In this document: positions 28,861 through 40,081 of the stretch, in pieces
Layout: the number at the start of each line of letters is the position of its first letter
Position numbering within the stretch: position 1 is the stretch's first letter
Notes under the pieces: generated by a model
What the model was told of the DNA's origin: nothing
The model's database searches: none
What the model saw: only the letters and a program-made list of their open reading frames with translations
NCBI GenBank assembly: GCA_963995525.1
Contig: OZ023205.1
Location: 62,693,933-62,757,932 of the forward strand
Reading direction: 5' to 3'
Length of the DNA: 64,000 nt
DNA from: Escarpia spicata
Lineage: Eukaryota; Annelida; Polychaeta; Sabellida; Siboglinidae
Position numbers and translations under genes: made by a program

Positions 28861-29734
28861 ATGTCGTCGATACCTTGGACTCAACTCCGTGCTGAATGGC
28901 GTCTTCGCGACGATGGTCTCGAAGTTGTGTAAGTACTTTTATTATTATTATTATTATAAAGATATATATATATATATTCTTTGCTTTGTTTCATCCGATA
29001 GATATCCTATACATATCATACATAATCACAGTGTTCTTCACATAAACTACCTGTGACGTCTCACCTCTATTATAATATGCTCTTACGTTCGTTATGTGTC
29101 ACTCACGGTTGTCTATGCTTACGTTCGTTATGTATCACGGTTATCTTATTACCTTTCAGGTATCCCGATGGTTATGATACTGACGATACCTGGAGTAGTG
29201 ACTCCGATATTGATGATTACACGTGAGTGTTCAACGATTATTTTACTATTTTCTTTTCTTCAATGTTTGTCGTTTCGACTAGCTACGCGGTGTTTGGTTA
29301 CCGATTGCGTCAGCAGACGTCTCCATTACGTATTGTATCATAGTCCGTTGATCTAGCTTGCCCTTTTATCGTGTGTCGGTTCCCTACGCGGTGTCTGGTT
29401 ACATCGCTGCCTTATTCCACTCGCTTGATAATTTTCAACGTTTTCATATATGTTTCAGAGAAGATATTTTCAAAGTTTTCATATATTTAACGTCTCGTTC
29501 ATACGGTTTGAGAGTTTTAATGTATGTTCCAGAGACGAAGAGCTCCGCGAGTATCACAGTTATACGTTCTGCAACGTCATGGCGGAGCTGCTCCGGACAC
29601 GGGGACGTTACGATCCCCCCAACCCTTGGGTTGACCCCGACCCTGTTGCCCCTATAGACACGGGGGGTATGGAAAATTGGTGTTCGGAGACAGACGATAG
29701 CGATGACGGTTTTGAAGATGTAATCGATCGTTGA
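28861..29734 (+). CDS. Three-exon acidic protein at Polinton right end
   Basis: Exons 28861-28928, 29160-29222 and 29533-29734 join in frame (68 + 63 + 202 = 333 nt, 110 residues). The donors are GTAAGT and GTGAGT; the acceptors are TTTCAG and TTCCAG. AATAAA follows at 29740. The product is acidic, Asp/Ser-rich in exon 2 and at the C-terminus (ETDDSDDGFEDVIDR), with a Pro-rich centre in exon 3. No domain recognised. It is the only plus-strand gene of the element and lies next to the right TIR. Elements C and the 33-kb remnant seem to hold similarly placed spliced genes. An alternative acceptor at 29459 breaks the frame. Confidence 0.72.
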
Positions 29735-29785
29735 CATCAATAAAACATTCAACTTTCAAACTGTGGTGTTTGTTGGTTATTATAT

Positions 29786-29826
<41 letters not shown>

Positions 29827-29972
29827 CTCTCTTTCATACACCCATACATACATACATACAAGCAGATCTTTTGTTATTACAATTCCCTCTTCGATCTTTC
29901 GTCTCTCATATATACACAATAACCCTTCCATGGCTGCTCATTCCACCGCCAGGGGGCGCTACACACGCTCAC
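29735..29972. other. Poly(A) site, (TA)n and CTCF-like motif before right TIR
   Basis: AATAAA at 29740; (TA)n at about 29794-29824; a CATA run at 29845-29858; CCGCCAGGGGGCGC (29946-29959), a 13/14 match to the CTCF consensus, just internal to the TIR. Confidence 0.6.
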
Positions 29973-30094
29973 ACATACGGTCACGTGACTACTCACTTCA
30001 CTCAGGGGGGCGGCTTTCGAAACCTCCCTATTATCAACCAAAAATGACTCCGAAACTCCTTAGGATGTTGTCCGAAAAACCCCCTCTTACTACT
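29973..30094. repeat. Polinton B right TIR
   Basis: Reverse complement of 13909-14030, followed by CACACT (30095-30100). Confidence 0.95.
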
Positions 30095-30100
30095 CACACT

Positions 30101-31360
30101 GTATTCCTGTGTATACCGTGTCGTATATGTTTGATTAAACACCAGAATTGGAAATGGACAAAAGAAAGGGTCGTTTTGAGAAGCATGACTAATACGTTGT
30201 ATTAGCAGTCACTCTGGAGTTTCACCTTGCAACAACGGACAATCTATGTATGCACCTTGCGAACAAAGTACAGCGTAATCAACTTAGTCAACGTGGAAAT
30301 TTGTATTTATTACAGCCAAAATTGGGGCAGGCCACGAAGCAAAGACACACTAATACAGAGATGTTAAGAAACACCTTCAAATGTACAAATGTGTATTCTC
30401 CAGTGACGACGTACGCCCTATCACATACGCTATGTATTGCAGATGCTACCATATATGTGCAATTCGTTGGTACATTTATTCCTAGTAGTAGTAGTAGTAG
30501 TAGTAGATACGTGACAGGTCAGGAAATCAAAATAGCAGGAATGTCATAAACTGTTAGACATAGTGTTAACGTCCTATTAATTATGAAATCAACACAGTGC
30601 TGCCACACGGTGGACTATAAGGGAATTCCCAAGTAGTGGGCCGCATGTCGTTTGTACGACTACAATCTCGCAGACCTACGGAATAGATGATTATAAATTT
30701 ATTTTTAATCAGGTTTATCTAACTGACATTTTATGTAATTTTTAAATGCTACTTTTAAAGCATTTTCTTTACCTTACTATTTAATATTTCCATTTAATAT
30801 GTTTTAGGTCATTTAATGTATTTTTATTTATACCCTACGATTGTCAGCGCCAGGCTTTGAGCAGATTTGTTATCCGGACACACGGCGCTCTATATATATC
30901 TCTATGCTTTATAATAAAATATAGTAAATAAGAATAGATCATGAAAACTTTTAGACACATTTCAAAACTTAAGAAGACAAACGCTACACAATTTTATATA
31001 TGAGAGAAACTGGCTGCGTTTTAGGTAACATTGCCAGGATAACGCATAGCAATCACGTCTGCACAGATTAATAAAGCTGGTTACATTTATATATATATGA
31101 TGATCATAGCACTGTTTTTAATATTAATTATTTAACCTTTGGATTTGCTTGATTCATACCACAATGTGGACAATTCTTTTTTCACAATGTTAAGCTACAG
31201 GAAACACAATATCATGAATTTGCATCATAGTGTACATCACAGGCGCCGGAACAAAATTTATATTAGGTAGGCTGATCAGGAGCTTCAGCACCATTCCGCC
31301 TCCGCTGCTGTCGGATCATGACATCGGAAGAGGGGAGAGAGTGCTGTTGAATATTTTTCG
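30101..31360. other. AT-rich intergenic DNA with a LINE-like 3' tail
   Basis: No gene recognised. An AGT run lies at 30484-30506. From about 30690 to 30930, AT-rich sequence ends in a hairpin AGCGCC...GGCGCT and ATATATAT, resembling the hairpin and tail of the LINE at 20887-21308; I read it as another degraded LINE 3' end. Confidence 0.4.
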
Positions 31361-31627
31361 GCTACGTTAAACATTTCTGACGCTCAACAGAAATCTCCAG
31401 TTGTACCCCCTTTCAGTGTCGCCAAAAAGAAAACTTTCAGGCCTTCCAGAAACCTTGATCTGCATCTCTCCTCGAGATTCACCAAAATCCCCTCCAGGAT
31501 CACCAAAGTGCATCCAGAAATGCACCCTCTTCCCTAAATAGTTCGGGACTAATCCTATCTCTGGCCCCCACCAAGAAATGTGTGAGCTCAGCCCCCCGGT
31601 TCTGGTACCTATGACACACGCATACCA

Positions 31628-31789
<162 letters not shown>

Positions 31790-31794
31790 AGGGA

Positions 31795-32956
31795 AAGAGA
31801 GATGGGTGTTGGGCTTTGTGAGAGACAGAGGGAAGGAGAGACGGGTGTCGGGCTTTGTGAGAGACAGAGAGACGGGTGTCAGTCTTTGTGAGAGAGATAG
31901 AGGGAAAAAGAGACGCTGTTGTCGGGCTTTGTGAGAGAGAGACAGAGGGAAAGAGAGACGGGTGTCGAGCTTTGTGAGAGAGCAGAGGGAAAGAGAGACG
32001 GGTGTCGGGCTTTGTGAGAGAGACTGGTGTCAGGCTTTGTGAGAGAGAGACAGAGGGAAAGAGAGACGGGTGTCGGGCTTTGTGAGAGAGACTGATGGAA
32101 AGAGAGACGGGTGTCGGGATTTGTGAGACAGAGGGAAAGAGAGACGGGTGTCGGGCTTTGTGAGAGAGACAGAGGGAAAGAGAGATGGGTGTCGACCAGA
32201 GCCGGGCGTCGGGTTTTGTGAGAGAGACAGAGGGAAAGAGAGACGGGTGTCGGGCTTTGTGAGAGACAGAGAGACGGGTGTCAGTCTTTGTGAGAGAGAC
32301 AGAGGGAAAAAGAGACGAGTGTCGGGCTTTGAGAGAGAGAGAGAGACAGGTAAAGAGAGACGGGTGTCGGGCTTTGTGAGAGAGACAGGGAAACAGAGAC
32401 TGGTGTCGGGCTTTGTGAGAGAGAGACAGAGGGAAAGGGAGACGGGTGTCGTGCTTTGTGCGAGACAGAGGGAAAGAGAAACGGATGTCGAGCTTTGTGA
32501 GAGAGACAGAGGGAAAGAGAGATGAGTGTCGAGCTTTGTGAGAGAGACAGAGGGAAAGAGAGACGGGTGTCGGGCTTTGTGAGAGAGACAGAGGGAAAGA
32601 GAGATAGGTGTCAGGCTTTGTGAGAGAGACAGAGGGAAAGAGAGACGGGTGTCGGGCTTTGTGAGAGATAGAGGGAAAGAGAGATGGGTGCCGGGCTTTG
32701 TGAGAGAGACAGAGGGAATGAGAGACGGGTGTCGGGCTTTGTGAGAGAGAAAGAGGGAAAGAGAAACGGGTGTCAGGCTTTGTGGGAGAGACAGAGGGAA
32801 AGAGAGACAGAGGAAAAGGGAGATGGGTGTCAGGCTTTGTGGAAGAGACAGTGGGAAAGAGAAACGGGTGTCAGGCTTTGTGGAAGAGACAGAGGGAAAG
32901 AGAAACGGGTGTCGGGCTTTGTGGAAGAGGTAGAGTGAAGAGAGACGAGTGTCGAG
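31795..32956. repeat. Minisatellite, 41-bp purine-rich unit
   Basis: About 25-28 variants of a unit containing GTGAGAGAGACAGAGGGAAA, GAGAGACGGGTGTCGGGCTT and T, with small indels. Strong purine bias on the plus strand. Long ORFs on either strand come from the repeat. It abuts a TIR-like end at 32957. Confidence 0.92.
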
Positions 32957-33125
32957 AGTAGTTAATAAGACCATCTGGATGAGCAAATCAGGAGAGATGA
33001 AATTCAGGGACTGTAAATACAGACTCATTTCCGGCTAGTTAGCGCCCCATGCGACTGTTGACTCACTTTTGGTAACGTCACATCCTGTTATCGCCCACTA
33101 GCGACCAATGTGCAGGGTGGTGGAC
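32957..33125. repeat. TIR-like end, inverted (AGTAGTTAATAAGACC start)
   Basis: Reverse complement of the family at 10828-10997 and 34150-34321. Starts AGTAGTTAA, near the Polinton terminus AGTAGTAAG. Contains a degenerate CTCF-like core (CCCACTAGCGACC on plus, near 33105). The hexamers flanking this end and 34321 differ, so the two are not a simple TSD-bounded unit. Confidence 0.55.
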
Positions 33126-33255
33126 CTCTTACCGGGTCCATGCGTGTGTGCGCGCATGTGTATGGATAGGGGAGGGGCTGGTGGACGGCTGATGACCGCC
33201 TCTTATCGGGTATATTGTGTATGAAACACAACACCATATGTTAAAGTTGTTTCCA

Positions 33256-33906
33256 CATTTTATTTAATTATCTTCCTTGCTTTCATAGCCCTCATCCAAG
33301 AGACCCACGTTTGCACTGGAGGAAGAGGTAGTGGTGGTTGCGGAGGTCCAATGATAAACTCCAACAGTTCTCTTATCACTATCCAGAACCTATAGGTGTG
33401 TTCCTCCTGCCAGTCGATACTGAAACAGATAATTAGAAAAAAACTTGAACTATGTGATATATTTTTTAAACTGACATTATCAATGAACATTTTATTTACT
33501 ATTACTCAATGAAAACCATCACCGTTGTATTTTTTAAATGATGTCCTTTTCTGAAGTCGTGTACGTAGATGTTGACATGGTGGTTTTAAAAAATGGCGTC
33601 TTGCTTATCATCGTCACTGTGTCAACAACACCTGGTTTTCATTAGGCACTAACAACACGCGTGCGCCCATTTTTTTGAATGAGTTATGGACTTTGACACG
33701 AGAAGGTAGCCAGACACCCTGCTATGCAGTTTTGACTATATATGAATAATTTAGGTCATTAACAAGTCAAATGAATGAATAATTACCACACTTTAATAAA
33801 ACCTCATTAACTGATAGAAAGATTTAACTCACGTTTCCCCCTCCTCCTCCTGCTCCTCCTCATAACTCCATTCCTCTTCGTGTTCACTCCAACAAGCAGC
33901 CTCTCT
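33256..33906 (-). CDS. Small spliced gene beside TIR-like end (at least two exons)
   Basis: The minus strand has an exon at about 33834-33905 bounded by a TTTTTCAG acceptor and a GTGAGT donor, reading an acidic segment with SEHEEEWSYEEEQEEEGE. A last exon runs from an acceptor TCTGTTTCAG (about 33421) to the stop near 33256, with a Pro-rich part (GPPQPPLPLPPVQTW). AATAAA follows at once. No start exon located. The layout (acidic, spliced, reading towards a TIR-like end) mirrors the right-end gene of Polinton B; homology is not proven. Confidence 0.45.
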
Positions 33907-34149
33907 GAAAAAGTTACAGCAAACTAAATACCCTCATATAAAAGTGTCATCAAGCAACATATAACAAGACTTTGTATACTTCTTTTTATCATGAAACAAC
34001 TAAGCGATATTGAAATAACTGCAGTGGACATTCCTACACGATGGAGAAAATGTCGAGTTTTTTAATTTATCACACCTCCAATCTAAAGAATCCGTTAATA
34101 AATCCTGTGAAATCTATATACTAACATTTATGTAAAAATAATGCACAAG
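33907..34149. other. Spacer upstream of the small spliced gene
   Basis: AT-rich, no ORF or element recognised. It may hold the missing first exon. Confidence 0.3.
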
Positions 34150-34321
34150 AGGTGCACCACCCTGTACCGGTCGTTGGGAGCGATAACTAAGGATGTGATG
34201 TCACCGGACGATTGTCAACAGTTGCTAGGGGGGCGCTAACTAGCCGGAACTGAGTCAGCATTTATAGTCCCTGAATTTCATGGCTCCTGATTTCAGGTAT
34301 GAGATGGACCCCTTAACTACT
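34150..34321. repeat. TIR-like end, direct (ends CCTTAACTACT)
   Basis: Same family as 10828-10997: GAGGTGCACCACCC, GTTGCTAGGGGGGCGCTAAC (CTCF-like), AGTCCCTGAATTTCATG, and the CTACT terminus. Confidence 0.55.
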
Positions 34322-34509
34322 TATGAAGTAAAATGGTGCGAGTGTCACCAATGCATAGACGCCTTGGAATGCCCAGGCAAACACGTCGGGTCGTGTTACC
34401 AGCTCCATGCTTAGCTACGACAAGATACTGCAGTGTGAATAAAATTAGGGCGTATCATAAAAAGAAAGTATTATTTACATCACGCTTTGATGTTGCACCT
34501 TTTTTTATA

Positions 34510-34880
34510 ATTATGACTCTTGATAATTATGAACCACACCTCACTGCTCATTAGACTATCACTTTCACTCTTTATAATTATGAACCACACCTCACTGCTC
34601 ATTAGACTATCACTTTCACTCTTTATAATTATGAACCACACCTCACTGCTCATTAGACTATCACTTTCACTCTTTATAATTATGAACGACACCTCATTGC
34701 TCATTAGACTATCACTTTCACTCTTTATAATTATGAACCACACCTCATTGCTCATTAGACTATCACTTTCACTCTTTATAATTATGAACCACACCTCATT
34801 GCTCATTAGACAATCACTTTCACTCTTTATAATTATGAACCACACCTCATTGCTCATTAGACATTCACTTTCACTCTTTC
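34510..34880. repeat. Tandem array, 51-bp unit, about seven copies
   Basis: The unit reads ATAATTATGAACCACACCTC, ACTGCTCATTAGACTATCAC, TTTCACTCTTT with few changes. 51 is a multiple of 3, so both strands carry repeat-encoded ORFs; these are not genes. Confidence 0.95.
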
Positions 34881-34899
34881 TTAATATAACAAATTAACC

Positions 34900-35630
34900 A
34901 TTGCCTACATGTTTCGGGATTGTTCGTGCGTGACAATAAAAAAGGGCCAATGGCCCTAAAGTCCTTTGGACTAATACGTCTATATGTGACCCCGGCTGAC
35001 CAAATGAATGATAAGTCGGAGAAATTGTAACATTGTTTTCTTACATCCTTGTAAAGGTTTGGTAGGGTGCTTTACACGGTTTCAAAAAATGACTGCTACA
35101 AAAATTGGCATAGTTATGGAGCATTGAACATGGTAGGGATCAAAAAGTGAAAATGAAGAAAATGGCTGTTGAAGTTTTACATTATATATGCAAATTGATT
35201 GCATGGAAATATTACATGCACAACATTCAAATGTGGCACACAGTATGTACCCCGGGTAATATGTATGTTATGTTGCAATGATACACTGGAAGTACAAATG
35301 TGCTGCTACAAAGACTTATCAAGTTATGAATCTTAGCTCCACAGCTGGGTGTAATACACAACCAGATGATGTCCAGATCCACCACTGATTCAAGGTCAAG
35401 TAGATTAGTTCAATGCACCAACTAAGACAATACACAACACTGTGAGTGACAGTGTCCAGAGTGAGGCCTAAGCAGTGTCCTCATTGCTAAATAGATCAAT
35501 TAAACCTGCCAAGTGGGTGACATTCTGCACAAGTGTTCATTAATCCTTAGTGATTGTTCAGAACACCAGACTGATCACATACCTAAACAAAGCGAATGTA
35601 ATAGGTGAAGAACAGGCAGTGTTCAAATAG
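34900..35630. other. Non-coding region, nothing firm
   Basis: Near 34945 two short palindromes, GGGCCAATGGCCC and AGTCCTTTGGACT; a related GTCCCTTGGACC...AAAGGACTA occurs near 37000, about 2 kb away, and could be the other end of one repeat. No ORF. Confidence 0.35.
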
Positions 35631-35635
35631 GGGTA

Positions 35636-36230
35636 TTGGTTGAATTATATTTGTCTCGACGCAAAAGGCTTTATTGTGCCTTCATCGATTATAAGAAAGC
35701 GTTTGATTTAGTAGACCGGTCCACCCTGTGGTCTAAGATAATTTCATGCAGTATTAATGGTATTGTGTTGAAAGTTGTATACAAGATATACAAAAATGCT
35801 AAATCATGTATAACTCAGGGCCAGGCTGTGTCAGCCTTCTTCTCATGTGATGTATAGCAAGTATGGCAAGGAGAAAACTTGTGTCCTTTGTTATTTGCTA
35901 TTTACCTGAATCTTTTGAACACTGTTAGTCACAATTATAACAGACTTGACATGGCAGCTGGTTAAATTTACAACAACCTTAGTGATGATGATGTAGAAAA
36001 TGTATGTTCTACTATATGTTGATGACACTAGAATGATTCAATCAAAAGATTTCTTGCTTATGTATAGTGGAACTATGTCAACTCTTCTAATGGTTGACAT
36101 TTGGTTGTTTCATTTCAACTATATTGTGAATCTGTCATTATTAGTCTATATTGATACAATTGATTTACACAGTACCATGTCTACACAAGGCATGGCAAGC
36201 GTAAACAGAACAGCAGAATGCACTTGATAT
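35636..36230 (+). pseudogene. LINE reverse transcriptase fragment
   Basis: Palm motif A CAFIDYKKAFDLVDRS (about 35675-35720) and catalytic LLYVDDTRMIQS (about 36007-36040) in two frames separated by stops. Only the palm is preserved. Inactive. Confidence 0.82.
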
Positions 36231-36237
36231 CAATAAA

Positions 36238-36990
36238 GTGTAGGATATTTCACTCTATAGTTGTCCAGAATATTAATTTTCTATGTTTGTCACCTACAGG
36301 TGACAGAATATTAATTTTCTATGTTGTCACCTACAGGTTTCTACAGACAATACATCTTTAACCAATAGACACCACAGTCACACCATTTTATAATAATTAA
36401 ATCAACATCAAAATAAACACAACTTTCAATTATAGAAAATCAATAGTTTTGAAGATAAAAAGTGTTAGGCAACTGTTCAGTCTAACAGGGGTCAAGTGTG
36501 TCTACTCTGCCTGGGAGCTGTGACCAATTAAAGATTAGTCAAGGTCTCAATGGAACAGTAGCACTAGGCTATAGAGATTAGTCTTAGTGTTGACTTTGTG
36601 GCACAAGAAACAAAATCTACTGTTGGGGGTGGTCTCAAGGGCCCTTCTCAAAACCAAATCACTAGATAATGTAAAACTTGTGCACTTTGGGCCCCTTAGA
36701 ATGATTCAATCAAATACAGATTTCTTGTATATAGTGGCAGCACCCTAAGATACATCTATGCAAAATTTGAAAAAAAGTTGCTGAACAGTTTTTGAAAAAT
36801 AGGCCAAATGTTACATTTTTTTAACAAGTTTTGGGGTCCTTGGAGGCCCTAGGGAGCCCTTAAAATGATTCAATCAAATACAGATTTCTTGTGCATAGTG
36901 GCAGTGCCCTAAGATATGTCTACGCAAAATTAGAGAAAAAGTTGCTGAACGGTTTCTGAGATACGGTAGCTAACGGTGGACGCAGAGTGA
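36238..36990. repeat. Short duplications: 38-bp and about 165-bp tandem units
   Basis: CAGAATATTAATTTTCTATG plus GTCACCTACAGGT occurs twice at 36258-36336. AATGATTCAATCAAATACAG plus ATTTCTTG...ATAGTGGCAG, followed by GTTGCTGAAC, occurs twice (from about 36703 and 36865), with a partial third match inside the LINE fragment near 36032. Confidence 0.75.
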
Positions 36991-37214
36991 TGGCAATAGT
37001 CCCTTGGACCTTCGGCCAAAGGACTAAAAATGAGGACCAAACTGGGTACACATGAATGGATATGTTTATGATGCGTCAGCGGTATCAGGTGGGCCAAGGG
37101 AGACCACTAAATGCGCTTGGATAGTTAGAACAGCTAATAGAAAGGCAAGTGCATGACCACCAAATGACACCCCTTCGCAATCCTGCAACAAGCACCTAAA
37201 TTGTAGTTCTAAAG

Positions 37215-38450
37215 TTAGTATTATCCGTCATTGGTTGACTTACTTCAGTCTGATGACACGGTTGTTATGATACAGCACTTTTGCTGGTTCAGGGTCCGCG
37301 ATACAGACACCGTTTCGGTGGAAACGTCTCAGCATCAAGATGTCGTAGATGTTAGACACGAGTGACTAGTTTCGTCATATCAGTCTCGGGTGCAATGGTA
37401 TGGGTTCAGTTGCTTGTATAATGAAGATCTCCGTCAAATGTTGACTGCCTCTTTCATTGCGACATCGCCAATGTTGTGGTCACAATGAAAAGTAAGCAAA
37501 CCTCTCGTTAACGTATCGAGGCTTAACCATTAACGAACTATACAAAGTACTGCTTCGTGTCACATTCTCAACAGTCCAATAGCTGCAAGAAATTCTTATA
37601 TTGCCAAGTAGGCGAATGGCCAACAGTTTTGTGTTAGACCTCGAGAAGGTGGACCAGTGTCTGTCCTCAGCATTGATTTCACTGGACTTTGTTGTAGGGA
37701 TCAGGCATAGTGAAGATGACACTGTGGAGCGTTCGACCACATCATGATTACATTGCTTATTGCTACGCCGTCCTGCACCAGATGGTTGCAGTTCTGGTGA
37801 CGGCATCGCCCATGACAAGCTGAACAGATAAGTCAGTTTCTGACTTATGTGAGTTTGATGACACGGCTGTTACGACACAACATTTTTGATGGATCAGGAC
37901 CAATGACAAAGTTACCATCAACGTGGGAAGGTAAATATGCATGTTGGTGGCCCTGTGAACGAATAGTGTCAATGATACCTTGATACTGAGCAACAACAAA
38001 TGTGAAGAAAACGTGTCGTTCACACATGGAGGCTATGCTCTTCCTACATTGTAAAACTTCCCTGTATCGTCTTCTCAACAATACAATTGCGCCAAAGAAT
38101 TCACGTATCGTCTGTGGGACCAACTTTTTGTCCTTGGTGCAAGTCATCAATCGCAAAAGAGTTAGCCAAAACACTGTGTCTGTATTCTGCATTGGTTTCA
38201 CTGAGGTGTTTCTTATCAGGCATAGCGGAGATGACATTGTGCAACGTTCGACCACCTCAGCAAGATCCTTTCGCAAATCTCCAACAACTATATTGAAGAT
38301 CGCCTCAGAATCGATTTGTGTTGCATAATTCTTCAAATCTTGATGACGTTTTCCGATGACGTGCATCGTTGCATAGACATACAACTTGGTGTTGGTGTTT
38401 ACGACAGCCATGTGTCCAGTCAGACTGCTTGAATGTATGTCTGCAACAAA
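37215..38450 (-). pseudogene. Tandem degenerate copies of an unrecognised coding repeat
   Basis: The 37845-38446 minus-strand frame is open for about 200 codons after an acceptor-like GTTTGTTGCAG (near 38447), with ERHVFFTFVVAQYQGIIDT and HVDGNFVIGPDPSKM. A related block, VVERSTVSSSLCLIPTTKSS against VVERCTMSSPLCLIRNTSVK, is at 37480-37818. The downstream part matches the repeat at 12770-13000. No known domain. It could be an exon family carried by a transposon, or a decayed host gene family. Confidence 0.5.
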
Positions 38451-38556
38451 CATACAGATAAAGTTACATTCTACATGGATACAACAGAACGTTGTCTCAT
38501 TGATACTGTAGTTGTGTGAAAGAAGCGCATGGCGAACGCCTATAATTTATACTTCT

Positions 38557-38940
38557 CAGGGCCGTAGCTAGCCAAAAACAGCTGGGGAGGCAGTAACGGG
38601 TTCTCTCCCAGAATTTTTTTTAAGTGTATCCCTTTGCAATCTAGCAGATTTTCTGGAATTCTCCAGAAAATTTAACGGCTCAAGTATTGTATCAGTGCTG
38701 CATGGGAATGAAAAAATATGTAAAAAAGAAATAATTCATATCAAATGGCGATACAGTTATATAAAAATCGACAGCCATGCATCATATATACGGAATATCG
38801 GTCCAACAGTTACACCCGTCTGAAATTGTTTTACAAGATCACTTCCTCTCGCTGTCGCGTGCAGTGATTCGCCAATTCGGGGATTGGAAGATGATTTTCT
38901 ATGGAAATATATAATTCCGAGGCCATTGAACCGTCTTTCT
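38557..38940. repeat. Dispersed repeat, copy 1 (GGGCCGTAGCTAGCC)
   Basis: Shares GGGCCGTAGCTAGCC, AAAAATCGA, GCATCATATACGGAATATCGG (with a small indel), TGTCTGAAATTGTTTTACAA and GTGCAGTGATTCGCCAATT in the same order with 54252-54690. Non-coding; probably a non-autonomous transposon. Confidence 0.75.
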
Positions 38941-40081
38941 GTCGCTGTGTCACTGTGTGTGTGTATGTGAGTGCGTGCGTGCGTGCGTGTGTCTGTGTAT
39001 GCAGTGTATGTGTGTGTGTGTAGTTCTTTAATCCATATATTGAATAATTTGTGTTGTTTTCTTATTAAAGCTTAACTCTTTTATTACTGGAAAATGTGTA
39101 CTGCTAGCTTGTTCGAAAAAAAAACATTGACCAAGACACAGCCATGTTTTTGTTACATCAATCACCCCAGCGTATGCGCAAAAACGTCTGTAAACCCTTC
39201 CTTATTTGGAGATAACTACGGCTTGAAATTCGTCAAAGTATCTACTTGTCCAGCGGACAAGTAAACCCAAAAGTTCACTTGTCCATACAACAATTCACTT
39301 GTCTCGCGATCAGCTAACTTTCAAAAGCTACTTCTGCTTAATTAATTTTTTGTTTTTGCTATTTTAAATCGTTAGTGTAACACTATTTGCCATAGGCAGC
39401 CAATGCACACTAGTATCCCCAGTGACATACAGTATTTACAACTGAATACTGTGTGCTGATTACCCTATCAAAAGCAATGCATGCTATACCTTTATGTTTA
39501 GTAGAGAAGAACAGTGCTGCCCGAATATGATTAAATTATGACATAATTTCTAAGATTCCAGTGTGTTTTTAATGGAAGCAGCCCAGGGAGAGAGATAGCT
39601 ATGTCAAGTTTGTTTAAATACAAGTCTTCCCATAATTGGGTGTTTAGACCATGATGATGCTGGAACACTGTAGATGGAGACATGGAATAGGTTCTGTGAA
39701 GACACTTATTTGTGTTGAACTGTCAATGTGATAATTAGTGTTTCATACAGAAAAGATTCATTGCAATGGAAAAAAATTGCTTTCACAAGTATTTGACCAC
39801 AAAATATACTTTGATGTCACATGTTTTGACATGGCTAACAAAACATTCTATGAAAATAATGTCATGGTTATGTTTGAAGATACCTGTTAAGTTTGCAATG
39901 CATAGAATAGGCAGACAAATCAGTCATACAACATAAACAACCAAGGTTTCTCAGAGTTGGTGCCAGTGTCTCGTCACCTTTCAGCAAAGTAGACACTGAA
40001 TTGTACAAACAACCCCCATTCCCAGCAGACCTGGGGCCCAAGTACTCGGTACTCGGTACTCATGTATTCGAGTACATTTTT
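38941..40081. other. Intergenic, no gene recognised
   Basis: A (TG/CGTG)n tract lies at about 38953-39022. Short tandem CGGTACT copies lie near 40045-40060. No ORF that I can support. Confidence 0.4.

Larger units (their letters stand above)
13909..30094 (-). mobile_element. Polinton/Maverick B, complete with TIRs and TSD
   Basis: 16,186 bp bounded by 122-bp TIRs starting AGTAGTAAGAGGG and flanked by the perfect 6-bp duplication CACACT at 13903-13908 and 30095-30100. Six-base duplications and AG-starting TIRs are typical of Polintons. It carries the hallmark set: chromodomain integrase, packaging ATPase, adenain-type protease, major and minor capsid proteins and protein-primed DNA polymerase, plus accessory genes at the polymerase end. 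Most genes are on the minus strand; the last one (28861-29734) is on the plus strand. Several replication and packaging genes are broken, so the copy is non-autonomous. A LINE tail has inserted at 20887-21308. Confidence 0.97.

Noticed and set aside
26111..29734. LxCxE Rb-binding motif in right-end genes, as in some adintovirus oncoprotein candidates
   Set aside because: I looked in each accessory product and found only near-misses such as LVCES and NWCSE.
32030..33028. 332-codon minus-strand ORF rich in LFPLSLSQ-type repeats
   Set aside because: It is the 41-bp minisatellite read in one frame, with matching ORFs on the other strand.
32957..34321. A TSD-bounded mini-Polinton
   Set aside because: Flanking hexamers GTCGAG and TATGAA differ, so a single insertion event is not supported.
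34480..34897. 125-codon ORFs on both strands, and a CRISPR-like regular spacing
   Set aside because: 51-bp direct tandem repeat without unique spacers; the period is a multiple of three, which keeps all frames open.
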